Part shown: positions 16,626-25,429 of the stretch, piece after piece
Layout of the letters: every line of letters starts with the position of its first letter
Position numbering within the stretch: the stretch's first letter is position 1
Assembly (NCBI GenBank): GCA_025210375.1
Contig: JAOASB010000007.1
Span: 62,001-126,000, forward strand
Direction: 5' to 3'
DNA: 64,000 nucleotides
Origin: Maledivibacter sp.
GTDB lineage: Bacteria; Bacillota; Clostridia; Peptostreptococcales; Caminicellaceae
Notes under the pieces: generated by a model
Told to the model about the DNA's origin: nothing
What the model saw: only the letters and a program-made list of their open reading frames with translations
The model's database searches: none
Position numbers and translations under genes: made by a program

Positions 16626-16655
16626 AAGCAGATAGGGTACATTTCCCCTATCTGC
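16626..16655. terminator. 30-bp direct repeat, right copy; bidirectional terminator
   Basis: GCAGATAGGG pairs with CCCTATCTGC, followed by TTTTAAAAATG. It sits 21 bases beyond the stop of the minus-strand 5'-nucleotidase gene and can serve both convergent genes. It is a one-mismatch copy of 16443-16472. Confidence 0.7.
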
Positions 16656-16675
16656 TTTTAAAAATGTGGATTATA

Positions 16676-18718
16676 TTAATTTGAAGGAACTATCAATTTT
16701 TGATTTGGGAAAATTAAGTTAACATTTTTTAGATTATTTAGTTCAGCCAGTTTGTTCAAAGTGGTATTGAATTTTCTAGCTATTTTCCAAAGTACATCTC
16801 CGGCTTTAACAATATATGTTGTAGTTTGCTGTACAGGAGCTTTTTCCGGGGTAATCATATCAGTAACTGCTTCACCAGGTACGGCTTCTGGGGTTGGCTT
16901 GGTAGGAGCTGCTAATCTACCTTCATCCAATAGCTGGTTATAATTTAATGCTATTACATTTAAAGTTCTTCCATCCTCAGAAGTAGGAATTTTAATCTCG
17001 CCATTTCTGACTTTTTCAAATACAATCTCTTGTTTTTCTTTGTCAAAATTGGTTCCAGTTATTTTCCAGTTATTATCTACCTTAGGGGATATTTCTCCTT
17101 TTTGTTCTTCCTTAGCATATTTTATTATTAAATCCCTGATTCGACCTGCATCCTGTAATTTTTCATATGAGTCATAATACTTATCTGCATCGTTTACCCA
17201 TCCATTTTTAGCAAGTGTTCCATATCTGTAGTTATTTACAGCTAATTTATAGATTTTAGCTTCGTCAAGGGGCTTACCTGCAATTAAAATATTCTCAACA
17301 CGATTGCCTGCTTCCTTAGATATGTTTATATCATAGGTCATGCCAGAGAACATGTCATAATTATAACCACGGATTTCTGGATTGAAGCTTACTGTTACAT
17401 CTCCATCCTTATATGTATTGTAGTAGCTTGCTGACCATTCCATATATTTTTTAAGATTCTCACCTGTTATGTTGACTCCAACTAAGGTATTTGCATATTT
17501 GTAGATAAATGCAACATCCTTATTCTTAAATTCACCTTGGGGTAAATTAGAACCAAAGTTGAAAAGTGCAGCAGAGCTTATTTCAGATTTTGCATAAAAC
17601 ATTTGAACCTCATTTATCAAATCAATTACAGCAGTATCTTCTATTTGTGCAGTCGGCATAGTGGTAATATCAGAACTTCCTGTTATGTAATCCGGTCTTT
17701 CAATAAAGTCCTTTGTTATCTTGCCAACAATCTGATTTGCATTGGTAACAGATTCTTTATGTACATATTCAAACTTATCTAATATTTCTTGATTTGCTTC
17801 TATTTCCTTGGTTTCTATATTCTCAGTATCCACACTTTCAACTTCCCATTTATCTCCATTTTTAGAAAGTTGTATTTCAGCCTTTGCTAAAGCCCATCCA
17901 TATTTGCCAGGCTCTATGATCTTTACACCATTAACTTCTTCATTTACCTTAGCATGGGCATGACCTATGAAAAGAGCATCAAATTCAGGACATGTCTGGG
18001 CGATATCCTTTGCACCAGTAGATCCATATTGGCCATCCTTGCCTAAGTGGAAAGCTCCAATTAGAACATCATATTTGCCTTCTAGCTCCTTTATAACCTT
18101 CTGGGCTTCCTTGAGTGGATCTGTGAAGCTTAGCCCTGCAAAGTGTTCTGGGGCACTGGCCTCCCAAGTAGGCACATGGGGAGGGATTAAGCCAACGATA
18201 GCTACACGTATGCCATCCTTTTCTATTATAGTATATGGCTTTACAAATCTAGTACCATCTTCTTTATAAATATTTGCTGCTAATACTGAGTTTTTGAAGG
18301 CCTCAATGTTTCGATCAAGAAATGATTTTTCAAAATTGAATTCATGATTACCTAATGTCCACACATCATATTCCATAGCATTCATGGATTCTACCATTGG
18401 ATGGATTGGCAGGTCATTGAAAAGCTCTGCACTATTATCCTGAACCGTATCACCACAGTCGATAAGAATTGCCTTTGGATTTTTAGCTTTTTCTTGCTTT
18501 ATTAGGGTTTGTATTTTTGCAAAGCCTGCATCGGAATCTTCACTATCAGTAGCATAATCATGAGGATAAATTCTACCATGTACATCAGTGGTTCCCAGGA
18601 TGGTTATTGTAGCCTTGTTTGATTCCTCTGCATTAGCTGATACTGGGTTTATCAATAGACCTATAACCAGTACAAGCATCAAAACAACTAGTCCACTTTT
18701 TTTGTTAAAAAAATTCAT
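16676..18718 (-). CDS. Secreted bifunctional nucleotidase (metallophosphatase + 5'-nucleotidase C domain + LysM)
   Basis: The 680-residue product has a signal peptide ending near ANA (about residue 30). The calcineurin-like metallophosphatase domain follows, with metal-binding motifs TTDVHGRIYP, DCGDTVQDN, GNHEFNFE and AFHLG...GHAHAK. The 5'-nucleotidase C-terminal domain spans about 330-560 (FGSNLPQGEFKNKDVAFIYKYANTLVGVNITG). A Pro-rich linker leads to one LysM domain at the end (TYIVKAGDVLWKIARKFNT). It should hydrolyse extracellular nucleotides or cyclic nucleotides while held on peptidoglycan by LysM. The start is ATG 18718 with AAGGGGG ahead; a TTG directly before it would add one residue. 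The LysM fusion, instead of a sortase signal or S-layer domains, is a lineage-specific anchor. Confidence 0.9.
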   Translation of the reverse strand: MNFFNKKSGLVVLMLVLVIGLLINPVSANAEESNKATITILGTTDVHGRIYPHDYATDSEDSDAGFAKIQTLIKQEKAKNPKAILIDCGDTVQDNSAELFNDLPIHPMVESMNAMEYDVWTLGNHEFNFEKSFLDRNIEAFKNSVLAANIYKEDGTRFVKPYTIIEKDGIRVAIVGLIPPHVPTWEASAPEHFAGLSFTDPLKEAQKVIKELEGKYDVLIGAFHLGKDGQYGSTGAKDIAQTCPEFDALFIGHAHAKVNEEVNGVKIIEPGKYGWALAKAEIQLSKNGDKWEVESVDTENIETKEIEANQEILDKFEYVHKESVTNANQIVGKITKDFIERPDYITGSSDITTMPTAQIEDTAVIDLINEVQMFYAKSEISSAALFNFGSNLPQGEFKNKDVAFIYKYANTLVGVNITGENLKKYMEWSASYYNTYKDGDVTVSFNPEIRGYNYDMFSGMTYDINISKEAGNRVENILIAGKPLDEAKIYKLAVNNYRYGTLAKNGWVNDADKYYDSYEKLQDAGRIRDLIIKYAKEEQKGEISPKVDNNWKITGTNFDKEKQEIVFEKVRNGEIKIPTSEDGRTLNVIALNYNQLLDEGRLAAPTKPTPEAVPGEAVTDMITPEKAPVQQTTTYIVKAGDVLWKIARKFNTTLNKLAELNNLKNVNLIFPNQKLIVPSN

Positions 18719-19246
18719 CAAAAGTACCCCCTTATATAATTTTTTTTGTATCAGTTTAATTATATAATTAAACTGACACAGAATAAAGGGAAAAATAGAA
18801 AATATAGTAAAGATAGGCTATTATTACAACAATTGTGTATCTGAATGTATGCCACAACATTCTAAACATAGAGATTCAAAATGGTTTCTTTTGGCATCAT
18901 TGCCCAGCTACACGTCACAAGCATTGGAAAGAATTTTATAGCTTAAAGATTAAGCCACAGCACCTTTGGTAATCATAGGGGCTGTGGTTTTTTCATACAG
19001 AAATAGGAATAAAATTTAGGAAATATTCTGTGAATATAATTAAATATTTCTATAATTATCCTAAATATATTAAATCAACAACATTAATCATATGTTTTGC
19101 AATTCTATGATGAGATATCAAATTAATTAATATAACATAAATTTCAAAAAAACATTGTAAAGAGTGTAATAAATATGTTATTATACTAAACGGAATAACA
19201 TAAATACATAAATACGTCATACTAAATATAGCACAGGAGGTATAAT
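18719..19246 (+). other. Intergenic region with an unexplained terminator
   Basis: This 528-bp gap separates two divergent genes. A good terminator on the plus strand lies at 18952-18992 (AAGCCACAGC / GGCTGTGGTTTTTT), yet no plus-strand gene precedes it. The 150-200 bp ahead of it contain short open stretches (for example 31 codons ending at 18941) that I do not recognise. A small RNA or the remnant of a lost gene are both possible. Beyond it, 19000-19246 is AT-rich and holds the gap promoter region and its RBS (CAGGAGG). Confidence 0.5.
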
Positions 19247-20254
19247 ATGACCATAAAAGTAGGAATTAATGGATTCGGAAGAATTGGTAAGAATGTACTG
19301 AAGGCGTGGTTTGAAGGTAATAGGGAAATAGAAATAGTAGCTATTAATAGTACTAGTGGGCCAGAAAAACATGCCCATATTTTCAAATACGATTCTTTAT
19401 ATGGAGTTTTTGGAGAAAAAGTACAATCGGATAAGGATTCAATCACTATTGGAGAAAAAAGAATTAGATTTACTTCCTTTAGAGACCCTGCTGAAATACC
19501 GTGGAAAGAAATGGGGGTTGATATAGTTATTGAGTCAACAGGAATTTTTAAAGATCGAGAAATGGCTTTAAAGCATATTCAAGCTGGTGCTAAAAAAGTA
19601 ATTATTTCTGCACCTGGGATAAATGAGGATAAAACCATAGTTATGGGAGTAAATGAATATGAATATGATCATGGAAAGCATCATGTTATATCTAATGCTT
19701 CATGTACAACAAATTGCTTAGCCCCTGTTATAAAAATATTAAATGATGAGTTTGGAATAGAGAATGGATTAATAACAACCGTTCATGCATATACCTCGGA
19801 TCAAAGGTTATTGGATTTACCCCATAGGGATAAAAGAAGATCAAGGGCAGCGGCACAATCCATTATACCAACTACAACTGGAGCAGCAAAGGCTATTGCA
19901 AAGGTTATTCCGAATATGGAAGGAAAACTAAATGGTATGGCAATGAGAGTACCTACCCCAGTGGTATCCGTTGTAGATTTGGTAGCAAATTTAAATACGA
20001 ATGTAACCGTAGAAGCTGTAAACTCAAAGTTAAAAGAAGTGTCTGAAACTTACTTAAGGGAAATATTAGGGTATTGTGAAGAACCATTAGTTTCCATAGA
20101 CTTTAAAAAGGATTCAAGATCTTCAATAGTAGATGCTTTATCTACGATGCAAATAGGAGAAAAAACCATTAAGGTAATCTCATGGTATGATAATGAATGG
20201 GGTTATTCAAATAGAATTATAGATTTGGCAGCTTATATTGCTAAATTTATGTAG
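19247..20254 (+). CDS. gap: Glyceraldehyde-3-phosphate dehydrogenase
   Basis: This 335-residue enzyme oxidises glyceraldehyde 3-phosphate to 1,3-bisphosphoglycerate with NAD(P). The Rossmann start KVGINGFGRIGKNV, catalytic motif SNASCTTNCLAPV (Cys near 152), TVHAYTSDQRLLDLPHRDKRRSRAAAQSIIPTTTGAA in two parts, and WYDNEWGYSNR near the end are all intact. It is monocistronic: none of pgk, tpi or cggR is nearby, unlike the usual glycolytic operon. This raises the possibility of a second, specialised GAPDH. After position 32 of the dinucleotide-binding fold the residue is Asn (AINSTSG) rather than the more common NAD-preferring Asp, so NADP use is possible (inference). Confidence 0.95.
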   Translation: MTIKVGINGFGRIGKNVLKAWFEGNREIEIVAINSTSGPEKHAHIFKYDSLYGVFGEKVQSDKDSITIGEKRIRFTSFRDPAEIPWKEMGVDIVIESTGIFKDREMALKHIQAGAKKVIISAPGINEDKTIVMGVNEYEYDHGKHHVISNASCTTNCLAPVIKILNDEFGIENGLITTVHAYTSDQRLLDLPHRDKRRSRAAAQSIIPTTTGAAKAIAKVIPNMEGKLNGMAMRVPTPVVSVVDLVANLNTNVTVEAVNSKLKEVSETYLREILGYCEEPLVSIDFKKDSRSSIVDALSTMQIGEKTIKVISWYDNEWGYSNRIIDLAAYIAKFM

Positions 20255-20305
20255 ATGATCAAGGGGTTAAGTAAAAAGTAAGAGTTATGAACTTCCCCAT
20301 ATATT

Positions 20306-20350
20306 AAGCCCTTCACATACAAAGCTAAATGTTGTGAGGGGCTTATATTG
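20306..20350 (+). terminator. Terminator behind gap
   Basis: AAGCCCTTCACA at 20306-20317 pairs with TGTGAGGGGCTT at 20333-20344. The tail (ATATTG) is not a clean T-run, so it may work in both directions with modest strength; the next gene is convergent. Confidence 0.6.
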
Positions 20351-20398
20351 AAAAGATAATTTATATATATATGATTTTTTTGATGCTTGATAAAAGGA

Positions 20399-22597
20399 TT
20401 AGATGTTTTTCTGCTTTTTATATGATTTTATTAATATTTTCTCAATTTCTTCAGCCGGTAAAGGCTTACATAACAAATAGCCCTGACCAATAAAAACACT
20501 ATTTTCCTTCAAATAAAGCTCTTGTTCTGGAGTTTCTATACCTTCGGCAATCACATTAAGTTTTAAATTTTTTCCAATATCAATGATAGTATTAACAATT
20601 GCTGCTGTATTCATATCAATCATAATACCATTTATAAAGGATTGATCAATTTTAAGGGTATCTATGGGCAAATGTTGTAGGATACTTAGGGATGAATACC
20701 CAGTACCAAAATCATCGATTGACAGCTGAACCCCAATTGTTTTTAGGGTATTTAACACAACAGTTAGTTCTTCTATATTTTGCATAATACTTTCCGTAAT
20801 TTCTAATTCCAGATATTTTGAATCAATCTTTGTATCTTTTAAAACTTTTTCTATAGTTTCTATGAAGTTATTGTGCTGAAACTGTAGAGCTGAAATATTA
20901 ACTGCTATATGTATTGAAGGAAAGCCAGCTTCATGCCAGATTTTGTTTTGTCTGCACGCAGTTTTTAAAACCCATTTACCTATATCTATTATAAGCCCAA
21001 TTTCTTCAGCTAATGGAATAAATTCGTTGGGAGGAATTAATCCAAATTGTGGATGATTCCAGCGAATCAATGCTTCCATACCTAAGATTTCATGTGTATT
21101 CAAGTCAAATTGAGGCTGATAATAGAGTATAAATTCATCATTATCCAAGGCTCTTCTTAGCCCATTTTCTAAATCCATTTTTCGAGATATTTTTTCACTT
21201 AGCTTTGTATTATAAAACTTAAAACTATTTTTACCACTTTCTTTAGCAGAGTACATGGCCATATCTGCACATTTGATCAGTGATTCTACATCATATCCAT
21301 CCGTGGGATATAGACTGATTCCAATGCTAGGGGATGTAAAAATCTCATGTCCGTTAACCGTGAAAGGATAAGTAAATTCATCAATTATTCTTTGTGCAAT
21401 TTTTGATATTTTCTTTTGATTTACATCTTCTAGCAAAATAATAAATTCGTCACCACCTTGACGACAAACATTATCACCTTTACGTACACATTTAGTCAAT
21501 CTCTTTGCTACAAGCTGCAAAACAATATCTCCAAAGGAATGACCTAATGTGTCATTAATTATTTTAAATCTATCTAAATCAATAAACATAATGGCAATTT
21601 TTTGATTTCTATTATCCTTATTATTTAATAATTGCACTAGATAATTATTCAGAAAATATCTATTAGGTAAACCGGTTAATGCATCATGATAGGCCAAATA
21701 TTTTATTTTTTTTTCCGCTTTTTTGCGATCGGATATATCTTGAACTATCACCAATATTTCTGAATTACTATTATGAGAAATAGCAGCTCCTGCTGCTTCA
21801 ATATCTATGACCTTTCCATTCACTCTAATTAACTGTTCTTCTATAAATTTCACAGTGCTACCCATATTTACATATTTTACATGATCTTTAGCCATTTTAT
21901 GATACTTAGGATGAATAAAATCTAATAGGTTTCTACCGATTAGATTTTCGCTATTATCTTCTCCCACCAGCTTTGCAAAGGCAGTATTAGAAAATATGAT
22001 TATTCCCTTGACATGTACAACAATACCATTAGGTAAAAGTTCTACTAATTTACGATATCGTTCTTCACTTTGTCGCAGTTCATTTTCTATGATAATTCTT
22101 TCATTGATTTCTTTTTCTAGCCTTGCATTGCTTTTTTCAAGTTCTTCAGTTCTTTGTCTTATTCTTTGTTCTATTTTATTATAGCTTCTTTTGAGATACT
22201 CTTCAGCTTTTTTTAGGTAAGTAATATCTATACATATAGCTTGAAATTCAACAATATTATCATTTTCATTAAATAGGCCTTGAATAGTCCATTTCTGCCA
22301 AGCCGTTTTTCCTTTAGAATCCAATACTTGATTTTCATATGTAATGCTAGGATTATCTATATTTATAGATTGTAGTTTACTTATAATATACTTATGGCGT
22401 TTTTTGGGGAGTAGATTTATAAATTTAGAACCAATTAGAACTTCTGGTTTTTTCTTGAAGTAATTAGAATAAGCTTTATTTACAAAGGTTAAGGTTGTAT
22501 CTGGAAGGAATCTACAAATTAGCTCAGCTATATTGTTAATAATAGAATAGTATTGCTGGTCATTAATTTTATCCATATGATTATAAACAGATTTCAT
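20399..22597 (-). CDS. PAS-PAS-GGDEF-EAL cyclic di-GMP protein
   Basis: The 732-residue soluble product has a PAS domain (about 10-125), a coiled coil (about 130-180), a second PAS (about 180-300), GGDEF (about 300-460) and EAL (about 475-725). The cyclase motif GGDEF is intact, and RKGD five residues ahead of it is a good RxxD product-inhibition site. The phosphodiesterase side keeps MEALIRW, the ENN-like NISALQF region, DDFGTGYSSL and AEGIET. Both activities are therefore possible, and one may regulate the other. No membrane segment is present, so the signals are cytoplasmic. A strong RBS (AGGAAGGTGG) precedes the ATG. It is monocistronic. Confidence 0.92.
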   Translation of the reverse strand: MKSVYNHMDKINDQQYYSIINNIAELICRFLPDTTLTFVNKAYSNYFKKKPEVLIGSKFINLLPKKRHKYIISKLQSINIDNPSITYENQVLDSKGKTAWQKWTIQGLFNENDNIVEFQAICIDITYLKKAEEYLKRSYNKIEQRIRQRTEELEKSNARLEKEINERIIIENELRQSEERYRKLVELLPNGIVVHVKGIIIFSNTAFAKLVGEDNSENLIGRNLLDFIHPKYHKMAKDHVKYVNMGSTVKFIEEQLIRVNGKVIDIEAAGAAISHNSNSEILVIVQDISDRKKAEKKIKYLAYHDALTGLPNRYFLNNYLVQLLNNKDNRNQKIAIMFIDLDRFKIINDTLGHSFGDIVLQLVAKRLTKCVRKGDNVCRQGGDEFIILLEDVNQKKISKIAQRIIDEFTYPFTVNGHEIFTSPSIGISLYPTDGYDVESLIKCADMAMYSAKESGKNSFKFYNTKLSEKISRKMDLENGLRRALDNDEFILYYQPQFDLNTHEILGMEALIRWNHPQFGLIPPNEFIPLAEEIGLIIDIGKWVLKTACRQNKIWHEAGFPSIHIAVNISALQFQHNNFIETIEKVLKDTKIDSKYLELEITESIMQNIEELTVVLNTLKTIGVQLSIDDFGTGYSSLSILQHLPIDTLKIDQSFINGIMIDMNTAAIVNTIIDIGKNLKLNVIAEGIETPEQELYLKENSVFIGQGYLLCKPLPAEEIEKILIKSYKKQKNI

Positions 22598-23054
22598 CTA
22601 ACCACCTTCCTAGACTCTCTATATTAACTCTTATTGAATCTCTATAAAGTATGTTTTATATGTGGATTAAATATTATCATTGTTTTAATAACAAAGTTCG
22701 ACATGGATTTGCAAATACCTTCTTTTTTGGTAATTTCTCTTAAAGCTATTTAGTATGGATTATTTTTCTTAAAATTCTTTGAATGGTATATTTTTATATG
22801 ATCCTATAATATTGATGGAAAATCTAAAACTTTGCTAGGTTTTTTGTTTATAAAACATTTATAGAGGGCTTAGGGTAAATCTTGATTTATACATATTTTT
22901 AAACATTTCATGGATAATCTAGGATAATAGTTATTGACATATGCCAAAAATGGAGTATAATGATAATCGAAAAGGTCATATACCCAAAATATAGTATCTT
23001 GAGATTTATTCACCATAATTTTAAAAAGAAATTTTGGAAGGGGTATTTGCTATT
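22598..23054 (+). other. Divergent intergenic region with a consensus-like promoter
   Basis: This region holds the minus-strand leader of the GGDEF/EAL gene and, from about 22800 to 22930, a hairpin-prone segment ending AAACATTTCATGGATAATCT. That end is nearly the reverse complement of 54668-54687. No Cys-rich small reading frame is present, which matters because SCIFF precursor genes normally sit directly upstream of the maturase gene at 23055. Confidence 0.5.
22934..22961 (+). promoter_or_regulatory. Sigma-70/A-type promoter for the SCIFF maturase gene
   Basis: TTGACA at 22934-22939 and TATAAT at 22956-22961 are both perfect hexamers with a 16-bp spacer. The start codon is about 90 bp downstream. 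Confidence 0.75.
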
Positions 23055-24419
23055 ATGTCAAATATACATAAATTTAAATATAAGGACGACTATTTTGTAC
23101 TAGATGTAAACTCTGGGGCGATTCATGTTCTAGATAAAATTGTTTATGATATGATTGATGAAGAAAACTTTAAGAATAAAGAGTATTATATAAATAAATT
23201 TGAAACGAAAATAAATAAAGATACTATAGATGAATGTTATGGGGAATTAAAGGAACTTAAGGAAAAAGGACAACTTTATTCTAAAGATATTAATCCAAAT
23301 ATTATTGAAAACTATGAAAACTCACCTAATTATATAAAATCCATTTGTTTAAATATTGCCCATGATTGTAATTTGATTTGCAAATACTGCTTTGCAGATG
23401 GTGAGGGCTACGATCAGCAGAAAAAGCTAATGCCCATAGAGGTAGCTAAAAAAAGTATAGATTTTCTAATAGAGAAATCAGGGAATAGGAAGAATGTAGA
23501 GGTCGATTTTTTCGGTGGAGAACCTCTTTTAAATATGGACGTTGTAAAAAAGACAGTTAAATATGCTAGAAGTATGGAGAATAAATATAATAAAAGGTTT
23601 AGATTTACAATAACTACCAATGCCACACTTCTTAATGAAGAAATCATGGATTATTTGGATAACAATATGATTAACATTGTTTTGAGTATTGATGGAAGAA
23701 AGACAGTAAATGACAGTATAAGAGTTACCAAAGGTCATGGTGGAAGCTATGATAGGATTCTTCCTAACATTCAAAAAATGGTTGAGAAAAGACATAAATC
23801 TAAAAAGCAATATTATATAAGAGGAACTTTTACAGCTAATAATCTGGATTTTTATGAAGATATAAAACACTTTATTGACCTAGGCTTCAAAGAAATTTCT
23901 ATTGAACCAGTGGTACTACCCGATGACAATGAATTAGCAATTAAGGAAGAACATTTAGAAGAAATATACAAGCAATATGATAAAATATGCAGCGAATTAT
24001 CTAAAAGCGATGATGTAATCTTCTACCATTTTAATATGGATATCAATGGGGGGCCCTGCATCTATAAAAGAATTTCTGGGTGTGGAGCTAGCTTTGATTA
24101 TGTTGCAGTCACTCCAGATGGAGACATATATCCATGTCATCAATTTGTAGGAAATGAAGATTTTCATCTAGGAAATGTATTTGAAGGTGAAGTAAATCAA
24201 GGAATAGCTTCTTTATTTAAGGAAGCACATGTATATAATAAGCCTGAATGTAGAAATTGTTGGGCAAGATTTTTTTGTAGTGGAGGATGTCAAGCAAACC
24301 ATTATAATTTCAATGGAGATTTTAAGGTTCCTTATAAAATAGCATGTGAAATGCAAAAAAAGAGAATTGAATGTGCAATTGCATTGCAATATTATAGGAT
24401 TCATAATATTGCGAAGTAA
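23055..24419 (+). CDS. SCIFF-type radical SAM/SPASM peptide maturase
   Basis: The 454-residue product matches the radical-SAM enzymes that install thioether bridges in SCIFF (six-Cys-in-forty-five) peptides of Clostridia. The N-terminal peptide-recognition part (IHKFKYKDDYFVLDVNSGAIHV) is characteristic. The radical SAM motif CNLICKYC lies near residue 109, followed by DFFGGEPLLN. The C-terminal SPASM region carries GCGASFDYVAVTPDGDIYPC and CRNCWARFFCSGGC, which bind auxiliary [4Fe-4S] clusters. I choose ATG 23055 with GGAAGGGG ahead; TTG at 23034 would overlap the RBS. The precursor peptide gene that usually lies immediately upstream is not visible here. Confidence 0.88.
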   Translation: MSNIHKFKYKDDYFVLDVNSGAIHVLDKIVYDMIDEENFKNKEYYINKFETKINKDTIDECYGELKELKEKGQLYSKDINPNIIENYENSPNYIKSICLNIAHDCNLICKYCFADGEGYDQQKKLMPIEVAKKSIDFLIEKSGNRKNVEVDFFGGEPLLNMDVVKKTVKYARSMENKYNKRFRFTITTNATLLNEEIMDYLDNNMINIVLSIDGRKTVNDSIRVTKGHGGSYDRILPNIQKMVEKRHKSKKQYYIRGTFTANNLDFYEDIKHFIDLGFKEISIEPVVLPDDNELAIKEEHLEEIYKQYDKICSELSKSDDVIFYHFNMDINGGPCIYKRISGCGASFDYVAVTPDGDIYPCHQFVGNEDFHLGNVFEGEVNQGIASLFKEAHVYNKPECRNCWARFFCSGGCQANHYNFNGDFKVPYKIACEMQKKRIECAIALQYYRIHNIAK

Positions 24420-24428
24420 AATATAATG

Positions 24429-24532
24429 TATAGATTTCCTAAAGTTAAACTTAATTTATACATCTCAAAATATCAGATGTTTCTAAGGAGTTTTGATGTG
24501 TATAAATTAACTGTTTAACTGGAATATCTATA
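24429..24532 (-). repeat. Dispersed hairpin repeat family A, 104-bp copy
   Basis: It begins TATAGATTTCCTAAAG and ends GGAATATCTATA. Its reverse complement matches 556-659 over the full 104 bp with a handful of differences. It occupies nearly the whole gap between the maturase gene and the next gene, ending next to that gene's ribosome-binding site (TAGGAGGAG). Confidence 0.75.
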
Positions 24533-24548
24533 GGAGGAGAGAAAAATC

Positions 24549-24917
24549 ATGGAAAACAGCTTATCTAAAGAATTAAAAATAGCTTTCCCTACAAATGATG
24601 GAGAAAGTGTAGAGGAGCATTTTGGACATTGTAAGAAATTTGCAATATATACTGTTAAGGATAATGGGGTTACATCTAAGGAATATTTGGATGCTCCAAA
24701 GCATGAACCAGGAGTATTGCCTAAGTTTTTAGGAGATCATGGGGCTACAACTATCATTACCGGTGGAATGGGACAAATGGCAGTTGGGTTATTTAAAAAT
24801 CAAGGTATTGATGTTATACTTGGAGCCGTAGGAAGGATCGAAGATAATCTTAATGAGTATCTAGGTGGAGAATTGCATTCAAAGGGTTCTGCCTGTGAAC
24901 ATCATCATCATGAATAA
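24549..24917 (+). CDS. NifX/NifB-C-terminal-like (dinitrogenase iron-molybdenum cofactor) protein
   Basis: This 122-residue protein has the small RNase H-like fold shared by NifX, NafY and the NifB C-terminus. Landmarks are LKIAFPTNDGESVEEHFGHCKKFAIYTV at the start (in two parts) and ITGGMGQMAVGLFKNQGIDVILG in the middle. It ends in a His-rich tail (CEHHHHE), a plausible metal-binding site. Orphan members of this family accompany Fe-S MinD-like ATPases in many anaerobes without nitrogenase, so a role in Fe-S or metal-cofactor handling is likely. It heads the cluster that continues with 25031, 25430 and 26387. Confidence 0.85.
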   Translation: MENSLSKELKIAFPTNDGESVEEHFGHCKKFAIYTVKDNGVTSKEYLDAPKHEPGVLPKFLGDHGATTIITGGMGQMAVGLFKNQGIDVILGAVGRIEDNLNEYLGGELHSKGSACEHHHHE

Positions 24918-24974
24918 AAATCTAGGCATTAAAAACTAAAGATATTTCAATTGATAAATTAATAATCGGCAAAA

Positions 24975-24999
24975 TACAGGGGCAAATTTTGCCCCTGTA
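24975..24999. other. Perfect hairpin between the two NifX-like genes
   Basis: TACAGGGGCAA and TTGCCCCTGTA pair around ATT. There is no T-run behind it, so it is more likely a processing or stabilising hairpin than a terminator. The same ACAGGGGCA arm recurs in the terminator at 34548-34600. Confidence 0.6.
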
Positions 25000-25030
25000 A
25001 TTATTGGAAGTAAAAGAGGAGGAGTAAAAT

Positions 25031-25405
25031 ATGAAAATAGCAGTTTGTTCAAAGAACGAAGGACTAAAGGCATTGGTCGATGAAAGATTTGGGAGATCGG
25101 ATAAATTTGTAATATGGGATATGGAAACAAAGGATGTAGAAACAATTGAAAATAGTGCTAAGAATGAAGGCCATGGAGCTGGTGGACAAGCAGTCAGAAG
25201 TCTATATAAACATGGAGTTGAAGCCGTAATTGTTCCAGAATTGGGACCTAAGGCTAAAGACGCATTAAAGGCATTTGAAATAAAAGCGTATAGTTTAGGA
25301 GAAAGTAAAACTGTAGAGGAAGCAATAAAAAAATATGAAAGTGGAGATTTAAAGGAATTAAAGATTGATGTGGAAAATGAACAAGGTGGATTGAGAAGAG
25401 CATAA
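25031..25405 (+). CDS. NifX/NifB-C-terminal-like protein, second copy
   Basis: This 124-residue protein is of the same family as the gene at 24549. It has KIAVCSKNEGLKALVDERFGR at the start and GHGAGGQAVRSLYKHGVEAVIV in the middle, but lacks the His tail and uses a charged C-terminus. The gap to the next gene is 24 bp with GAGGAG ahead of its ATG, so it is probably co-transcribed with the first MinD-like ATPase. Two divergent copies side by side suggest a heteromeric or two-step carrier role (inference). Confidence 0.83.
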   Translation: MKIAVCSKNEGLKALVDERFGRSDKFVIWDMETKDVETIENSAKNEGHGAGGQAVRSLYKHGVEAVIVPELGPKAKDALKAFEIKAYSLGESKTVEEAIKKYESGDLKELKIDVENEQGGLRRA

Positions 25406-25429
25406 TACAATTAAAGAGGAGATAAATAT

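Noticed and set aside
18849..18941. 31-codon frame beginning ATGCCACAACAT as a small protein gene
   Set aside because: There is no ribosome-binding site and no recognisable similarity. An alternative frame over the same bases is equally open, so coding is not supported.
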